DNA from: Pontibacter virosus
GTDB lineage: Bacteria; Bacteroidota; Bacteroidia; Cytophagales; Hymenobacteraceae
NCBI RefSeq assembly: GCF_003096355.1
Contig: NZ_QEKI01000011.1
Location: 94,761-142,000, forward strand
Direction: 5' to 3'
Length of the DNA: 47,240 bases
This document shows positions 37,801 through 46,658 of the stretch, one piece after another; the first letter of the stretch is position 1, and the number at the start of each line of letters is the position of its first letter. The notes under the pieces are model-generated. The model was given only the letters and a program-made list of their open reading frames with translations. It had not been told where the DNA came from and did no database searches. Made by a program: the position numbers and the translations under genes.

Positions 37801-37969
37801 CGGTTGCCACACCGGTGGTAGTGCCTTTTACGGCCACACTAACTCCCGGCATGCCCTGGCCTGTGTCAGAGGCGGTTACTCGTCCGCTGACTTGCCGCTG
37901 CTGTGCCCAGGCCCCTGAGGTGCCGAGTACAAATAGCATGAATAAAATGAGTGTAAAGGTGTTCTTCAT
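34847..37969 (-). CDS. susC: SusC/RagA family TonB-dependent transporter
   Basis: 1040 residues. Signal peptide (MKNTFTLILFMLFVLGTSGAWAQ), a CarboxypepD_reg-like domain at about 26-100 (VSGRVTASDTGQGMPGVSVAVKGTTTG), a plug domain at about 115-230 (VLNAMQGKVAGATISSTGG, TKIQIRGINSI, VLKGGAATALYGLRGANGVVVITTK) and a 22-strand-type beta barrel ending in an aromatic residue (NVGF). It imports its ligand across the outer membrane with TonB energy and its SusD partner (6 bp downstream). No ECF sigma or anti-sigma gene adjoins it, so control is not of the FecI/R type here. Confidence 0.95.
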   Translation of the reverse strand: MKNTFTLILFMLFVLGTSGAWAQQRQVSGRVTASDTGQGMPGVSVAVKGTTTGVATDSEGSYQIQVPDNNAILVFRFLGYQTREVTVGSQSTVNVTLATDAQELGEVMVTALGITREKKALGYAAQGVDAKELTEHRQPNVLNAMQGKVAGATISSTGGAPGQGTKIQIRGINSIDVNKSNEPLFVIDGVIMDNSTSTFGQSAELRGMSNRLADLNPDDIESINVLKGGAATALYGLRGANGVVVITTKSGQQGELRVNYTGTVGIEEVNKFPDIQDTYTQGYTGVYDPNSFWPSWGPTVEEARRLDPTHPEKLHNHFKDAYEMGHQYRNSLSFSGGTEAITFLSSLSHFRHEGVLPFTDYENFSARLNTDFKISDKVRSGANFNYINSGGFRYNADRFNESLSYWSPRWDVKDYRKPDGTMLSYGNDNPVYGAATNRMEDDVNRFIGSFHVGYSPLSWLDLSYRVGLDNYTDDRTRTAPGPRGFADERVYEDNDQGFVYEYTTKFRTINSSFLATVNTSFGEDFNATFRLGHELYDRRVKGFGVEGDNLTVFDYFDLRNARLLRSTQNQSDYRLMGVFGEASMDYRNFLFLTLTGRNDITSTLRKPNNSFFYPSVSLSYVFSDHLQLPSYINQSKLRLSYAGIGKDAAEYATSSGFAPYAGLPTGYTGFTRAALLGNEGLKPEFTNTFEAGLEMAFLDNRLGFDFTYYHSLSKNLIINIDVASSTGYVRAAVNSGEMRNRGIEIILNATPVRTESFTWDTKLIYSANRNKILSIREGLTEIPYASQFGYVGSTVTMKLIPGQPFGNIYGSHWQRYYGPGEEPDPLFIDTDRPIVIGENGFPVRAPLTSQKILGNSQPDWIGGLTNTFTYKNLSLTSLFDARVGHERYNQMGNFFSAFGIAEYTENRNETKVFEGVLADGTPNTKQVWLGQGIGPDGVNYGDGFYRRFHRGVSENFVEDASWVRLRSLTLNYSLPNSWFENTFIRNGSVGLTGNNLVLWTDFSGFDPENSATPSGSNVDGFAGFTYPAVRSYLFTLNVGF

Positions 37970-38592
37970 AATGATCCCATTTAGTGCATCATAAAATTTA
38001 TTTAAAGCGCATTGACATTCAGGTATTCAACATAACAGTTAATCTAAAATCAGGAAGCAAATTGCTTGCTCTTGATCTGGAAGGTATAGCTCAAGGTACC
38101 GTATACCTCCTGTTGCAAGAAACCTGGCATACCGTCATGAATAGAGATTGAATTGAATCGTGGGTTAATGTATGTTATATGATTAAAAGATAAAAAAGTT
38201 GTCTTCTATACGTTAAATACGCAGAAAGGGAAACAAACCAAGGTAAAATATGCTGCTCAATGCAAGATTTGACTTAAACCCGATAGATTTTGGCAGACTC
38301 GTGCCCCTATGTTGAACTTAGGCTAAAGTGCATTGAAGTGTGGGATTGTGTGGTGCCAGACGGGTGAAATCGGATGCAGCTTATAATATAAGATAGCTGT
38401 TAAATGTGTCGTAGCACTTAAAGCAGATTAGAACCCAATCGATCTTACATCGGTCAAATGTAGAATTGGGTCTGGTATAGCTAGTCAGGTAGAACTATAG
38501 GCTGCTCTATGGCAGGTATGCTGAGGAGATGTGATGTACAGGGCCGAGCAACGGCTGGCTGTCTTTTGTGCAGCTTTTACGTATAAAGGGGC
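37970..38592. other. Upstream region of susC, no gene seen
   Basis: 623 bp with no convincing coding frame. It contains GGTATAG words near 38081 and 38474 and an AGGTATAGCTC ... CGTATACCT pair near 38080-38110. The promoter of susC must lie here, but no clear -33/-7 pair was identified. Confidence 0.5.
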
Positions 38593-38718
38593 ATGGAGAT
38601 CATAATCATCATATCGGTACTAATCCTTTATGGCGTTGGTTACTTTGTATACTACATGTATGGCAGGGATAGAAAAACAAAGCGCAAAAAGAAGTTTTAC
38701 GATCACTTCTGGCCATAA
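38593..38718 (+). CDS. Small single-pass membrane protein (41 residues)
   Basis: ATG 38593 to TAA 38718. The peptide starts MEIIIIISVLILYGVGYFVY, a single transmembrane helix, then YMYGRDRKTKRKKK, a strongly basic tail on the cytoplasmic side, and ends FYDHFWP. A hydrophobic helix followed by a Lys/Arg block is the usual plan of bacterial small membrane proteins and is hard to explain by chance. The GC content and codons match the core genes. The terminator at 38722-38754 follows 3 bp later. Function unknown. Confidence 0.55.
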   Translation: MEIIIIISVLILYGVGYFVYYMYGRDRKTKRKKKFYDHFWP

Positions 38719-38721
38719 AAA

Positions 38722-38754
38722 AACAGGCCGCCCCAAAGTATAGGGCAGCCTGTT
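38722..38754. terminator. Terminator between the microprotein and the coiled-coil gene
   Basis: AACAGGC-x-GCCC (38722-38733) pairs with GGGC-x-GCCTGTT (38743-38754), one internal mismatch, with an A run on the left that reads as U on the minus strand. It ends the 38783 gene and possibly the microprotein. Confidence 0.75.
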
Positions 38755-38782
38755 CTGCATATTGGCTATTGTAAGGCGTTGC

Positions 38783-39466
38783 TTACACGTGTGCTTTCTT
38801 CTGTAGGGCGGCAACCTGATCGTTGAGTTCTGCCACCAGGTTCATTTCAGTTTGCAGCTCACGCTTGATCTTGATCTCGCGCTCACGGGCATTTTTCTTG
38901 AATTCGGCGAACTCGCGGTCGATGTCGTCAAACTCTTTTTTCTTCTGGTCAGTCACCTTCTTGCTGCTCTTAAACTGCGTATACACCACACCCAGTGCAA
39001 TAAGAAGCAGGGCGATAATGGCTGTGTTGATGATCACATAGATTTGCTTGTGAATCGGAATGCCCAGCACATGCAGGTTATTCACGGCATCTTCACTCTG
39101 TTGCACGGCAGCTTCTTTTTGAGCATTGTCTAGCTTCAGGGCCTCAATTTCCTTCTCCTGCTCGGTAATGCGGGCCTGTGCCGTCTCCAGATCCTGGCGG
39201 GTCGCATTCAGGTCTTTAATTTGTTTCTGCTCTACGTCTTTGATCGTAGCCTGCACACTTTGCCAGAATGAGTTAAGCAGGCCTACATTCACTACCTTAT
39301 ACTCTCTGTTGCCTTCCATGTAGGAGTTGGACTTGCTTTTGAGATCGTTAAACTGCCCGGTAAGAGCATTGGCCGACTTGTTCTCATTTTGAGCCGTTCC
39401 CTGTGCCTGCACTGCTGGTGCCGCTACAGTCAGCACAATCAATAAGGAAAGAAAGAATGCTTTCAT
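38783..39466 (-). CDS. Coiled-coil membrane protein with signal peptide
   Basis: 227 residues. Signal peptide MKAFFLSLLIVLTVAAPAVQAQ, then a helical periplasmic region with a coiled coil (about 75-128: VEQKQIKDLNATRQDLETAQ ... KEIEALKLDN), a single membrane span (about 141-165: IYVIINTAIIALLLIALGVVYTQF) and a cytoplasmic coiled coil rich in Lys and Glu to the end. The plan suggests a structural or signal-linking envelope protein. No named family recognised. The promoter lies in the AT-rich gap upstream. Confidence 0.75.
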   Translation of the reverse strand: MKAFFLSLLIVLTVAAPAVQAQGTAQNENKSANALTGQFNDLKSKSNSYMEGNREYKVVNVGLLNSFWQSVQATIKDVEQKQIKDLNATRQDLETAQARITEQEKEIEALKLDNAQKEAAVQQSEDAVNNLHVLGIPIHKQIYVIINTAIIALLLIALGVVYTQFKSSKKVTDQKKKEFDDIDREFAEFKKNAREREIKIKRELQTEMNLVAELNDQVAALQKKAHV

Positions 39467-39948
39467 GTTTTTTTTGAATAATGGTAAAAGTTGAATTGCG
39501 GTAAATATAAAAATAATATTTTTTTGAGAAAGTCGAATGATTGATTTTATGCTGTGAATCCAAAAACCTTTTTACACTAACTTCAAAAGTTTATTTTTTA
39601 TTGCCAAAACAGATCTAAAAGATCTGGCTTCTTGCGTAGCCGATCATCCGGGCACAATGGCTTTTCATCCACCGTTAACACAAGCTGCCCTGTTAAAGTT
39701 CTGATTTCTAGTAGCAATAGCTTTGTAGTCAAGTCATCATGCCTCTCCTGGCATAGGGGTTATGACGTATTAACGCCTTTAAACCTAGGCAGGGCAGCTT
39801 TCTAAATCCTATTTGTTGTGAATGAAAATCTCTAAAACGAGAGCAAACCCGAAAGTTAAATTATAGCCGATCGGTTAGGTGATTATTCCCTAGTAAAGAC
39901 AAAGATTTAATCAGGCAATGTTGCGTTCTCTCTTACCGGCAATGGGCG
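39467..39948. other. Gene-free gap
   Basis: 482 bp, AT-rich near the coiled-coil gene and mixed beyond. No frame, repeat or RNA gene could be supported. A weak GTCAT...ATGAC hairpin lies around 39735-39766. Confidence 0.5.
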
Positions 39949-40311
39949 CTAGAGGGGGTGTTCTGCTTCGGGTCTTCTGGGTTGCCACGGAAAACGGCCC
40001 TCAAGCTCTACTTGCAGCGAGAGGCTCAGGAAGGTTCGAATCAGCACGATCAAACCTAGGGTAAGCACACGCTCCATGGTGGCCTCTGTCACCACGGTCG
40101 CGATGATGTCGGCGGCAACCAGTATCTCAAGCCCCAGCAGGATGGCTTTGCCGAGTTCGTGGCGGAGCACTTTGTAAGAGCGGCGGGAGTTGTGGCGCAG
40201 TGGAAATATAAAGTGAATGAGCGCAATGGCTGCCCCGATCGCAATGATCAGGACGCCAATCGCTTCTATGGCACGGGCAATATATTCAATGTACAGCCTA
40301 AAGTCGTGCAT
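39949..40311 (-). CDS. DUF1622 membrane protein
   Basis: 120 residues, the usual DUF1622 length. Three hydrophobic segments are visible (about 12-37, 57-72, 82-100). RHELGKAILLGLEILVAADIIATV and the following VLIRTFLSLSLQVELEGRFPW are the family signatures. Function is not known; the family is an inner-membrane protein. It starts 23 bp after the MBL-fold gene and may share its transcript. Confidence 0.88.
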   Translation of the reverse strand: MHDFRLYIEYIARAIEAIGVLIIAIGAAIALIHFIFPLRHNSRRSYKVLRHELGKAILLGLEILVAADIIATVVTEATMERVLTLGLIVLIRTFLSLSLQVELEGRFPWQPRRPEAEHPL

Positions 40312-40334
40312 GTGGGGCGTCAGGTTGTGTGCGG

Positions 40335-41108
40335 CTATTGCTTGCTGTTTTCCGGGTACCAGTTGCGCAGACGTACCTCAATGTTTTTGTCACCTTCGTT
40401 TACTTTTCGCTTGAAGGCTTCCACATCGCTCAGTCCGTCCTGACCCCGGTAGTGATAAGGGTATACGATGGCCGGCTTAAATTCAAGCACCGCGGAAGCA
40501 GCCTGGTCGACATCCATGGTATAAGGCAGGTTCATGCAAACGAAGGCGACATCGATGTTGCGCAGGGCACGCATCTCTGGTATGTCTTCCGTGTCACCTG
40601 AGAGGTATACGGTTTTGTCAGCGAATTCCAGCACATAGCCATTGCCACGTCCTTTGGTATGACGGGAGTCTTCGGTTTCAGGCAGGTTGTACATGGGCAG
40701 TGCCGCAATTGAAATGCCGTGCTGCTCGGTATGGTCGTTGTTGCCGATTACTACTACCCGTTTCTTTAAGTTTTCAGGCATCTTATCGGCCACGGCCTGT
40801 GGCACCACAAAAGTAGCTTTGTCGGTATTGATCGCCTCCAGGGTTTTCAGGTCGAGGTGGTCGCCGTGGATGTCCGTGATCAGGATCAGGTCCGGGGCGG
40901 CTATACCTTTAAATACCTCTGCACCGCCGTACGGATCAACGTAAATTGTTTTTCCACCCCAGGTGAGAGCCAATGTACCGTGCAGCACAGGCTGTATGAC
41001 AAGGGGTCCTTTTTCGGTTTCAATGCGGTCGGTGTTCTTTGTTTGCTGGGCCTGAGCCGTCAGCATCAGCAGCAGGCCACTAAGCAAGAATATGGATTTC
41101 AATTTCAT
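40335..41108 (-). CDS. Exported MBL-fold metal-dependent hydrolase
   Basis: 257 residues with a signal peptide (MKLKSIFLLSGLLLMLTAQAQ). The metallo-beta-lactamase fold is supported by IYVDPYGG, the metal motif TDIHGDHLD (Asp79-x-His81-x-Asp83-His84), LSGDTED and YPYHYRG. The first His of the usual HxHxDH is Asp79 here. The layout is like UlaG/UPF0173-type hydrolases. It is probably periplasmic; substrate unknown. DUF1622 follows on the same strand. Confidence 0.88.
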   Translation of the reverse strand: MKLKSIFLLSGLLLMLTAQAQQTKNTDRIETEKGPLVIQPVLHGTLALTWGGKTIYVDPYGGAEVFKGIAAPDLILITDIHGDHLDLKTLEAINTDKATFVVPQAVADKMPENLKKRVVVIGNNDHTEQHGISIAALPMYNLPETEDSRHTKGRGNGYVLEFADKTVYLSGDTEDIPEMRALRNIDVAFVCMNLPYTMDVDQAASAVLEFKPAIVYPYHYRGQDGLSDVEAFKRKVNEGDKNIEVRLRNWYPENSKQ

Positions 41109-41191
41109 AGATTTACAGTTAATGTGTCTTGATTTTTTCAGAGTATCGGATTCCTAACAAGTCAGCAGGCTTTTGGTTATGGCGCTGTCGT

Positions 41192-42562
41192 TTATTTTGC
41201 TTTCTCCATTTTCTTCAGCTCTTGCTTGATGTAGGCTTCTGGCAGATAGGTATGGCCGATCACTATACCTGCTATACGCTGGGTTTGGGAAATATCGTTG
41301 AGCGGGTTGCCGTGGAGCAGTAACAGGTCTGCTACAGCCCCCACTTTCAGCACGCCTATGTCGTCACGATCAAAGTATTTGCCCACATTGACCGTGCCCG
41401 TCCGGAGGGATTCATATGGGCTGAGTCCCGCTGCTACCAGGTATTCGAGCTCCTGATGCGTGGAGATGCCGGGTACGTTAAACACTTGCGGGGAATCGCA
41501 GCCGAGCAGCAGCCCCACCTGGTTGTCGTTGCAAGCCTTGATCAGCTTTTGGCGGAGGTTTACATACCTCTTTATAGCATCAGCATCATAACGCGGATCT
41601 GCCATCAGTTTCTGTTTGGTGGCCACCCAGTTCTGTACTGTTTTGGGATTCATGTACTTCATCTCAGGCTTGTTGCCCAGTACCTCAGGAGATTCTGCAG
41701 GTGACATCCAGCGCTCGGCAAGGGCCTGTGTGGGCACTACCCAAATGTTCTTTTCCCGCAAAGCGTTCATCAGTTTAGGTATACGGGTGGTATCTGCCTG
41801 GTCGCCGATGTACATGGCAAAGAGGCCAGCCTCCTGCTCGGGTATGGACTCCAATCCCGGCACCAGGCTTTCGATAAATCCATCCATATGGTCGATGGAG
41901 GCATAGCCCGCTTCAATAGCGCGCCATACACCAACCTCGTAAGATACGTGTCCTGCAAAGGGCATTTTCTCTTGGTTGGCAGCGCTGGCGATGGCGGCAA
42001 AAGTCTCGTTGTTGAGTCCGGGATGAAGTTTCAGGAAATCGTAGCCCGCTTGCTTCTGCTGCCTGACCATTGCGGTGCCGGCCTCAGGGGTTTTCACGCT
42101 GTTACCATTCAAAGAGGGGCCAGAGGTATAAAACCGGGGACCGACCAACTCACCTGACTGCAGTTTGCTGCGCAGTTCCAGGTGGCGCGGATGCCCCAGC
42201 ATACCCCGTATGGTGGTGATGCCGTGCAGCGTAAACAACTGCAACACCTCTTTCATCGGCTCCAGGTCATCGACAGGAGGAACATGCGCGTGCATCTCGG
42301 CTAGGCCGGGCATCAGGTATTTCCCTTTGGCATCCACGATCAGCGCATTTTTGCTGTGCTTAACCTTGCCGTTGTTTCCAATAGCGGTTATCTTCCCGTC
42401 TTTCACCACCACCGTCTGGTTCTCAAGTACCTTCTCTTTATCCATCGGGATGACATTCACAGAACGAAAAACCACCTCCCTTTCGCGGGAGTTGACTGGC
42501 TGCTGTGCCAGGGCTGGGTATAAGCTGAGTAAAAGCGAGAAGAAAAGAAGGTAGGTTTTCAT
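41192..42562 (-). CDS. Exported amidohydrolase family protein
   Basis: 456 residues. Signal peptide MKTYLLFFSLLLSLYPALAQ, then the amidohydrolase core: MPGLAEMHAHV with metal ligands His91 and His93, a FLKLHPGL strand, PFAGHVSYE and IDHMDGF histidines, GCDSPQ with the late Asp, and a C-terminal LKVGAVADLLLLHGNPL, which closes the composite beta-sandwich of imidazolonepropionase/prolidase-like hydrolases. It acts on an unknown C-N bond in the periplasm. It may be co-transcribed with the MBL-fold gene 83 bp downstream. Confidence 0.9.
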   Translation of the reverse strand: MKTYLLFFSLLLSLYPALAQQPVNSREREVVFRSVNVIPMDKEKVLENQTVVVKDGKITAIGNNGKVKHSKNALIVDAKGKYLMPGLAEMHAHVPPVDDLEPMKEVLQLFTLHGITTIRGMLGHPRHLELRSKLQSGELVGPRFYTSGPSLNGNSVKTPEAGTAMVRQQKQAGYDFLKLHPGLNNETFAAIASAANQEKMPFAGHVSYEVGVWRAIEAGYASIDHMDGFIESLVPGLESIPEQEAGLFAMYIGDQADTTRIPKLMNALREKNIWVVPTQALAERWMSPAESPEVLGNKPEMKYMNPKTVQNWVATKQKLMADPRYDADAIKRYVNLRQKLIKACNDNQVGLLLGCDSPQVFNVPGISTHQELEYLVAAGLSPYESLRTGTVNVGKYFDRDDIGVLKVGAVADLLLLHGNPLNDISQTQRIAGIVIGHTYLPEAYIKQELKKMEKAK

Positions 42563-42881
42563 GGAGGAGAATCGCTTGTTTATACCTGGTGAGTTAAACT
42601 AAAACTTAACTGCGTTATACTACTGTAAGCTTAAACGTAAAGTTTTCTATTAGGTCGATAGTAGTTGACCTAGCACATCTAAAAGCGAAAGCCACCAGCT
42701 TTAGGACCGAGGATTTTACAAGGTCTATTACTTCAATCATCTTATTCATTTCTTTTCAGGTATAGTGAGTCTACCAGAAAGTAAAAGAGCTAAAAGAGAC
42801 CAAAGTGCTTTGATCAGGGTAGATCCCGACAATTACTCTGTGGCTAGAAAAGCCGAAACTATTGAGCCTTTGAACAAAAAT
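42563..42881. other. Gene-free gap upstream of the amidohydrolase
   Basis: 319 bp between the amidohydrolase start and the pseudokinase stop. One GGTATAG word at about 42761. No terminator hairpin or coding frame was identified. Confidence 0.5.
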
Positions 42882-44360
42882 TTACTGAACGGCTATGATG
42901 CTCACGTTGATCTCATCTATAGCGCCTTCTTCTTCTGAGTCGTAGATGATCTTGTCAATAATGATACTGTTGCCCTCCTCAGTGCTCAAAAGAATGTCAA
43001 TAAACTCACTCACACCGAAGCTTCCTAAGGGAGCATCGTGCATACGGGCATAGATAATGGCATCAGGCGAGAAATATTTGCCGATGGGCGCACGCCACCG
43101 GTCGCGTACCTGCAGCGGTATTTCCTCGTTGAGTAAGCCGTTCAGGTAGCCCTCGAGGCTGGTTGGCTGTGGGTAGGCAGGCTGCACCGGACGTGATGGA
43201 GCCGGTTTAGTAGCCGGAGGAGTTTGTTTTTGTGGTGTCGCAGCCTGCGGCTTTTGACTGGGTTGTCTGTTTGTTGGTGTGTCGGGCTTAGCCACTGCCG
43301 GGGTACTGTCGGCTACTGCTGTGTCTGCAATATCAGGTATAATGGGAGTGTTCGTAATTACACCAGTATCAGCAGCCAACTCCTTGTCAGGTGCCTTCCA
43401 TACATAAAAGTAGTATCCGGCCGCAGCAAGGGCACTTATGAGCAGCAGAATAAGCAACACGGGCCATAGCCAAGACCTCTTCTTATACACAATAGACTCT
43501 GCCGTCACATTCCCAAAGGAGCCGTAAGATTTCCATTTGCCATATTCCAGAAAATAGTTTGCTTCTTCAACAAGTACCTGGGCTGTAGGCCTTTTCTCAG
43601 GATCGGGGTGCAGGCAGGCCCTCACTAGGTTGCTCAATATGCGAGAGTAGGGCGCTGAAATGATCGGAATTTCTGCTCCCTGGCTTAAGCTCAAGCCACC
43701 GTTGCCCAGCCATGGTGTTTCGCCGGTGCACAACTCGTACAAACTCACGCCGAGAGCGAATATATCACTCGCGCCTGAGTGTGCCGGGTGGGGGCCAAAC
43801 AACTCCGGTGCAGCATAAGCTGTACCTTGCGCCAGTGGGGTACCGGTGGCGCGGTGCAGAAGCGTGCGCAACTGGCTGCTTAATGCAGGCACAGCCAGGA
43901 GGTAATTCCCCTCGGCATCTAATATAATATTATCCGGGTTAATCTGCCGGTGTGGTAAAGGAGGTTGTTGAGTGTGCAGGTAACCCAAAGCAGAGCCCAC
44001 CTGTGAGATTAATTGAGCGATCTCTCTTTCTGGTAGCGGTGCGGCCTGCGCCAGCGTATGCTGTGACTGCAACGGAGCCACCTCAAAAGGTATACCCTGG
44101 TGAACACCGAAGTTAGAAGGTATAAGTAAGTGAGGGTGATGTAGGAGCGCCCGCTGTTCCTGCTCCTTCTGCAGCATTTCCAGGCTGTGGTGGTCAAGCC
44201 GGATGTGAGGTGCATACAGCCTCAGCGTCACCGGAGCCCCTTCTGCCGTCCAGTCCTCTGCTTTCCAGACCTCTTCAACCCTGCCCGAACTCAGTTGCTC
44301 CTTCAATAAATAATGCGCCGCAAAAATGCCGTTTGTTTCCGGTATGCTCATAGAACCCAT
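42882..44360 (-). CDS. Transmembrane serine/threonine pseudokinase
   Basis: 492 residues from ATG 44360 (Met4 also possible). A protein-kinase fold covers about 15-275: a degenerate glycine loop, the VAIK lysine replaced (VTLRLY, Arg47), the HRD loop as HRQINPDN (His137-Arg138-Gln139, with the Lys position Asn141), the DFG motif absent (LLAVPAL), but TAYAAPE (184-186) and SDIFALGVSLYELCTG kept. So the fold is complete while catalytic Lys, Asp and Mg-binding Asp are lost. A membrane span lies at about 287-311, followed by a Pro/Thr/Gln-rich linker and an extracytoplasmic C-terminal domain (about 400-492). Role: probably a scaffold or receptor. Confidence 0.85.
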   Translation of the reverse strand: MGSMSIPETNGIFAAHYLLKEQLSSGRVEEVWKAEDWTAEGAPVTLRLYAPHIRLDHHSLEMLQKEQEQRALLHHPHLLIPSNFGVHQGIPFEVAPLQSQHTLAQAAPLPEREIAQLISQVGSALGYLHTQQPPLPHRQINPDNIILDAEGNYLLAVPALSSQLRTLLHRATGTPLAQGTAYAAPELFGPHPAHSGASDIFALGVSLYELCTGETPWLGNGGLSLSQGAEIPIISAPYSRILSNLVRACLHPDPEKRPTAQVLVEEANYFLEYGKWKSYGSFGNVTAESIVYKKRSWLWPVLLILLLISALAAAGYYFYVWKAPDKELAADTGVITNTPIIPDIADTAVADSTPAVAKPDTPTNRQPSQKPQAATPQKQTPPATKPAPSRPVQPAYPQPTSLEGYLNGLLNEEIPLQVRDRWRAPIGKYFSPDAIIYARMHDAPLGSFGVSEFIDILLSTEEGNSIIIDKIIYDSEEEGAIDEINVSIIAVQ

Positions 44361-44424
44361 GTATTCACATGGGGTAATACGGGAATGAGGGAATGAAAGG
44401 ATATAATTAAGTGTTTTGCCCGGT

Positions 44425-45873
44425 TCAACGCTCGTGTACTAGTTTTAAAGTTCTTACTTTGTCGCTAGTCTCAAGTTTCAGAATATATAATCCTCTGGCT
44501 AAAGAAGTGGCATCAACTATTAATTTATTTAACTCCCCCTCAGTAGCTGTTTTATTTGACACCTGTGAAATTTTAGCGCCATTGCTATCAAAAAGAGTTA
44601 AAGTATAATCCTGCTCTTTAGTTAGAGTGAAATTTACAGTGGTTTGTAATGCAAAAGGATTGGGGTAAGCATAAAAATCCCGCTCAACATTATCTAAATT
44701 GCAACTAGAAGACTGAGGGCCGCCTTGTTTGGATAAGTCGTCAGTTGCGAGTACACCGACAACACTGTTTTCATTTGAAGCTAATATAATGACATCTTTA
44801 CTATAGTTATGCTTTATACTTGTTGCGTAATTGTAGTTCCCCTTAATAAGTGTGTATTCATCACAAAAGGAAATATTAGATATCAAGGACTCTTTGTAGA
44901 CGATGTCACCACCGTAAGTATCAGTTGTATATATTACTTTTATTTTCCCTAAAGTCTCATTTAGTATTAAGATCGGAAGAGTTCCGCGATCAGACACTTC
45001 GTACATATTATCCCACTCTCCTGAAGGCCGTCGAACGAGTAACGCAATAAGTGGAAGACCGGCAGTATTGTACCCTGTTTTTACAGCACAATATAATGTG
45101 CCGTCGCTTGCTACTTTCATGCTTATGTGATCATCAGACATACCGGATCCAGTATTTAGAGCTGATTGAGAAGCAGGAATTTCGTCATCTGACCATATGG
45201 CAGGATTCTCACCGTCCTTGTGTGTTTTGAATCCCCATCTTTTTGCTTTCTGATCAGACCAAAGCACCCCGATTTTGTTTGTCTGAGGCAGCGCAATGAT
45301 GGCTGCGATATCATCTTCTCTTATACCGGAAGCAATCGTTATAGGTGAACTCCAGTTAGTATATGGTGCATCACTCCATCTCACGTTTATGTGACCGCTG
45401 ATCCCACTAGAAGCGAGCCACAATCGCCCGGTGTTATCCCGATCAATAGAGGCAACCTTGATTCCATCCTCCAAACGAATTTCACTGACCTGCTTTTTTT
45501 CTCCAGCATATGTAAAATTTGCTACCGTATGATCATACACAATTGAGATAAATTGGGAGGATACACCTGAGTATAAAAGAATATGCACTACATCACCATC
45601 TATAACATAATCAGCCCTGGAATTTTTTGTAACTAAATTTAAAGCGTGTATCCAGGTGATGCCTTCTAATTGCCAAAGATGCGTGCCAGTGGAGTTTGCT
45701 AGAATAGACCACTGTTTACCGGCATGGGTAAACACCTTTGCCTGTTGCTTTTCTCTTGTTGCATAATCTCTGGCTTCCAAGGGATTTAAGTCAGTTATAG
45801 ATATGAACTGTGCCAATACTTCAAATGATAATGCAAGGGTGAAAAGTAGGATAAGTGTAGCTGTTTTTTTCAT
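44425..45873 (-). CDS. T9SS-secreted protein with C-terminal sorting domain
   Basis: 482 residues. Signal peptide (MKKTATLILLFTLALSFEVLAQ). The C-terminal about 80 residues are a type A T9SS sorting domain: FYAYPNPFALQTTVNFTL, LTLFDSNGAKI and LARGLYILKLETSDKVRTLKLV. The body has repeated strands (WSILANSTGTHLWQL, GRLWLASSGI, KIGVLWSD, GTLYCAVKTG) that suggest a beta-propeller-like fold of the sialidase/BNR type. It is exported by the type IX system to the surface. AT-rich relative to the core. 65 bp upstream of the pseudokinase on the same strand. Confidence 0.9.
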   Translation of the reverse strand: MKKTATLILLFTLALSFEVLAQFISITDLNPLEARDYATREKQQAKVFTHAGKQWSILANSTGTHLWQLEGITWIHALNLVTKNSRADYVIDGDVVHILLYSGVSSQFISIVYDHTVANFTYAGEKKQVSEIRLEDGIKVASIDRDNTGRLWLASSGISGHINVRWSDAPYTNWSSPITIASGIREDDIAAIIALPQTNKIGVLWSDQKAKRWGFKTHKDGENPAIWSDDEIPASQSALNTGSGMSDDHISMKVASDGTLYCAVKTGYNTAGLPLIALLVRRPSGEWDNMYEVSDRGTLPILILNETLGKIKVIYTTDTYGGDIVYKESLISNISFCDEYTLIKGNYNYATSIKHNYSKDVIILASNENSVVGVLATDDLSKQGGPQSSSCNLDNVERDFYAYPNPFALQTTVNFTLTKEQDYTLTLFDSNGAKISQVSNKTATEGELNKLIVDATSLARGLYILKLETSDKVRTLKLVHER

Positions 45874-46570
45874 ACATTATATTCTAAGACATACAGAAAT
45901 AACTGACAGTAAAAGGCAAGCTAAGGGTATAGTTACATCTTTAGAAAGTATAATATAGCCTATCTGGGATCTTATCTGAAGCAGACTTACTGGGAGTAAT
46001 GCTTAGTTAATTTTACGTATATAATAATAAACAGATACATTTACATAAAACAAAATCCAGTTCAATAAAATTATGCGATAAATTATAGTGTAATTAGTGC
46101 AAGTTATTAAGCACTATTAAACTATAGAAATTCGCATTATATCTTTAATTTAAGAGCTAATCAATTCAGTGGAGAAACAATGTTTATTTATAATGAAATT
46201 AAGGGTTAAAATATTATGCTATATTTTAAACTTAAAATTTTATATTGTAATACCTTACAGTAACTAGGTACACATTATTCAAATTCTATTAGCTATTAAC
46301 AGTAAAGCTAGCTGTAGTACAATAAGGATGCTATATAGTATTCTTGTCAGCGACTTTCATCAAGCTCTTGTTTTCGATCTCCTTTGCTTACTAACCTCAC
46401 CTATATAAAGAATAAAGCCCAGTTTGATTTTCTAACATTTTCTCCACGATAGCACTAAAGCTATTTAGATCATTCTATCATCTAACCTTTAACAGAAAAA
46501 TAATATTTCGTGAGTCTGGAACCTAAGGGGAATTCTAAAAATTATCAATGATTAAAAAGGTTAAAAACTA
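45874..46570. other. AT-rich gene-free region
   Basis: About 700 bp of very AT-rich DNA between two T9SS cargo genes. No open frame above background, no clear repeat. One GGTATAG at about 45926. The promoter of the 44425 gene is presumably at its left end. Confidence 0.55.
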
Positions 46571-46613
46571 ATCCTCGCCCCTTCACCGAATATAATTTGG
46601 AAGGGACGAGGAT
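46571..46613 (-). terminator. Terminator of the partial T9SS gene
   Basis: ATCCTCGCCCCTTC (46571-46584) pairs with GAAGGGACGAGGAT (46600-46613), 13 of 14 pairs, 15-nt loop. On the minus strand it is followed by TAGTTTTT. Confidence 0.8.
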
Positions 46614-46658
46614 GAAGTTAAATTAGAGCAATAGCGAAAATACTGCTGATAATGGGTG

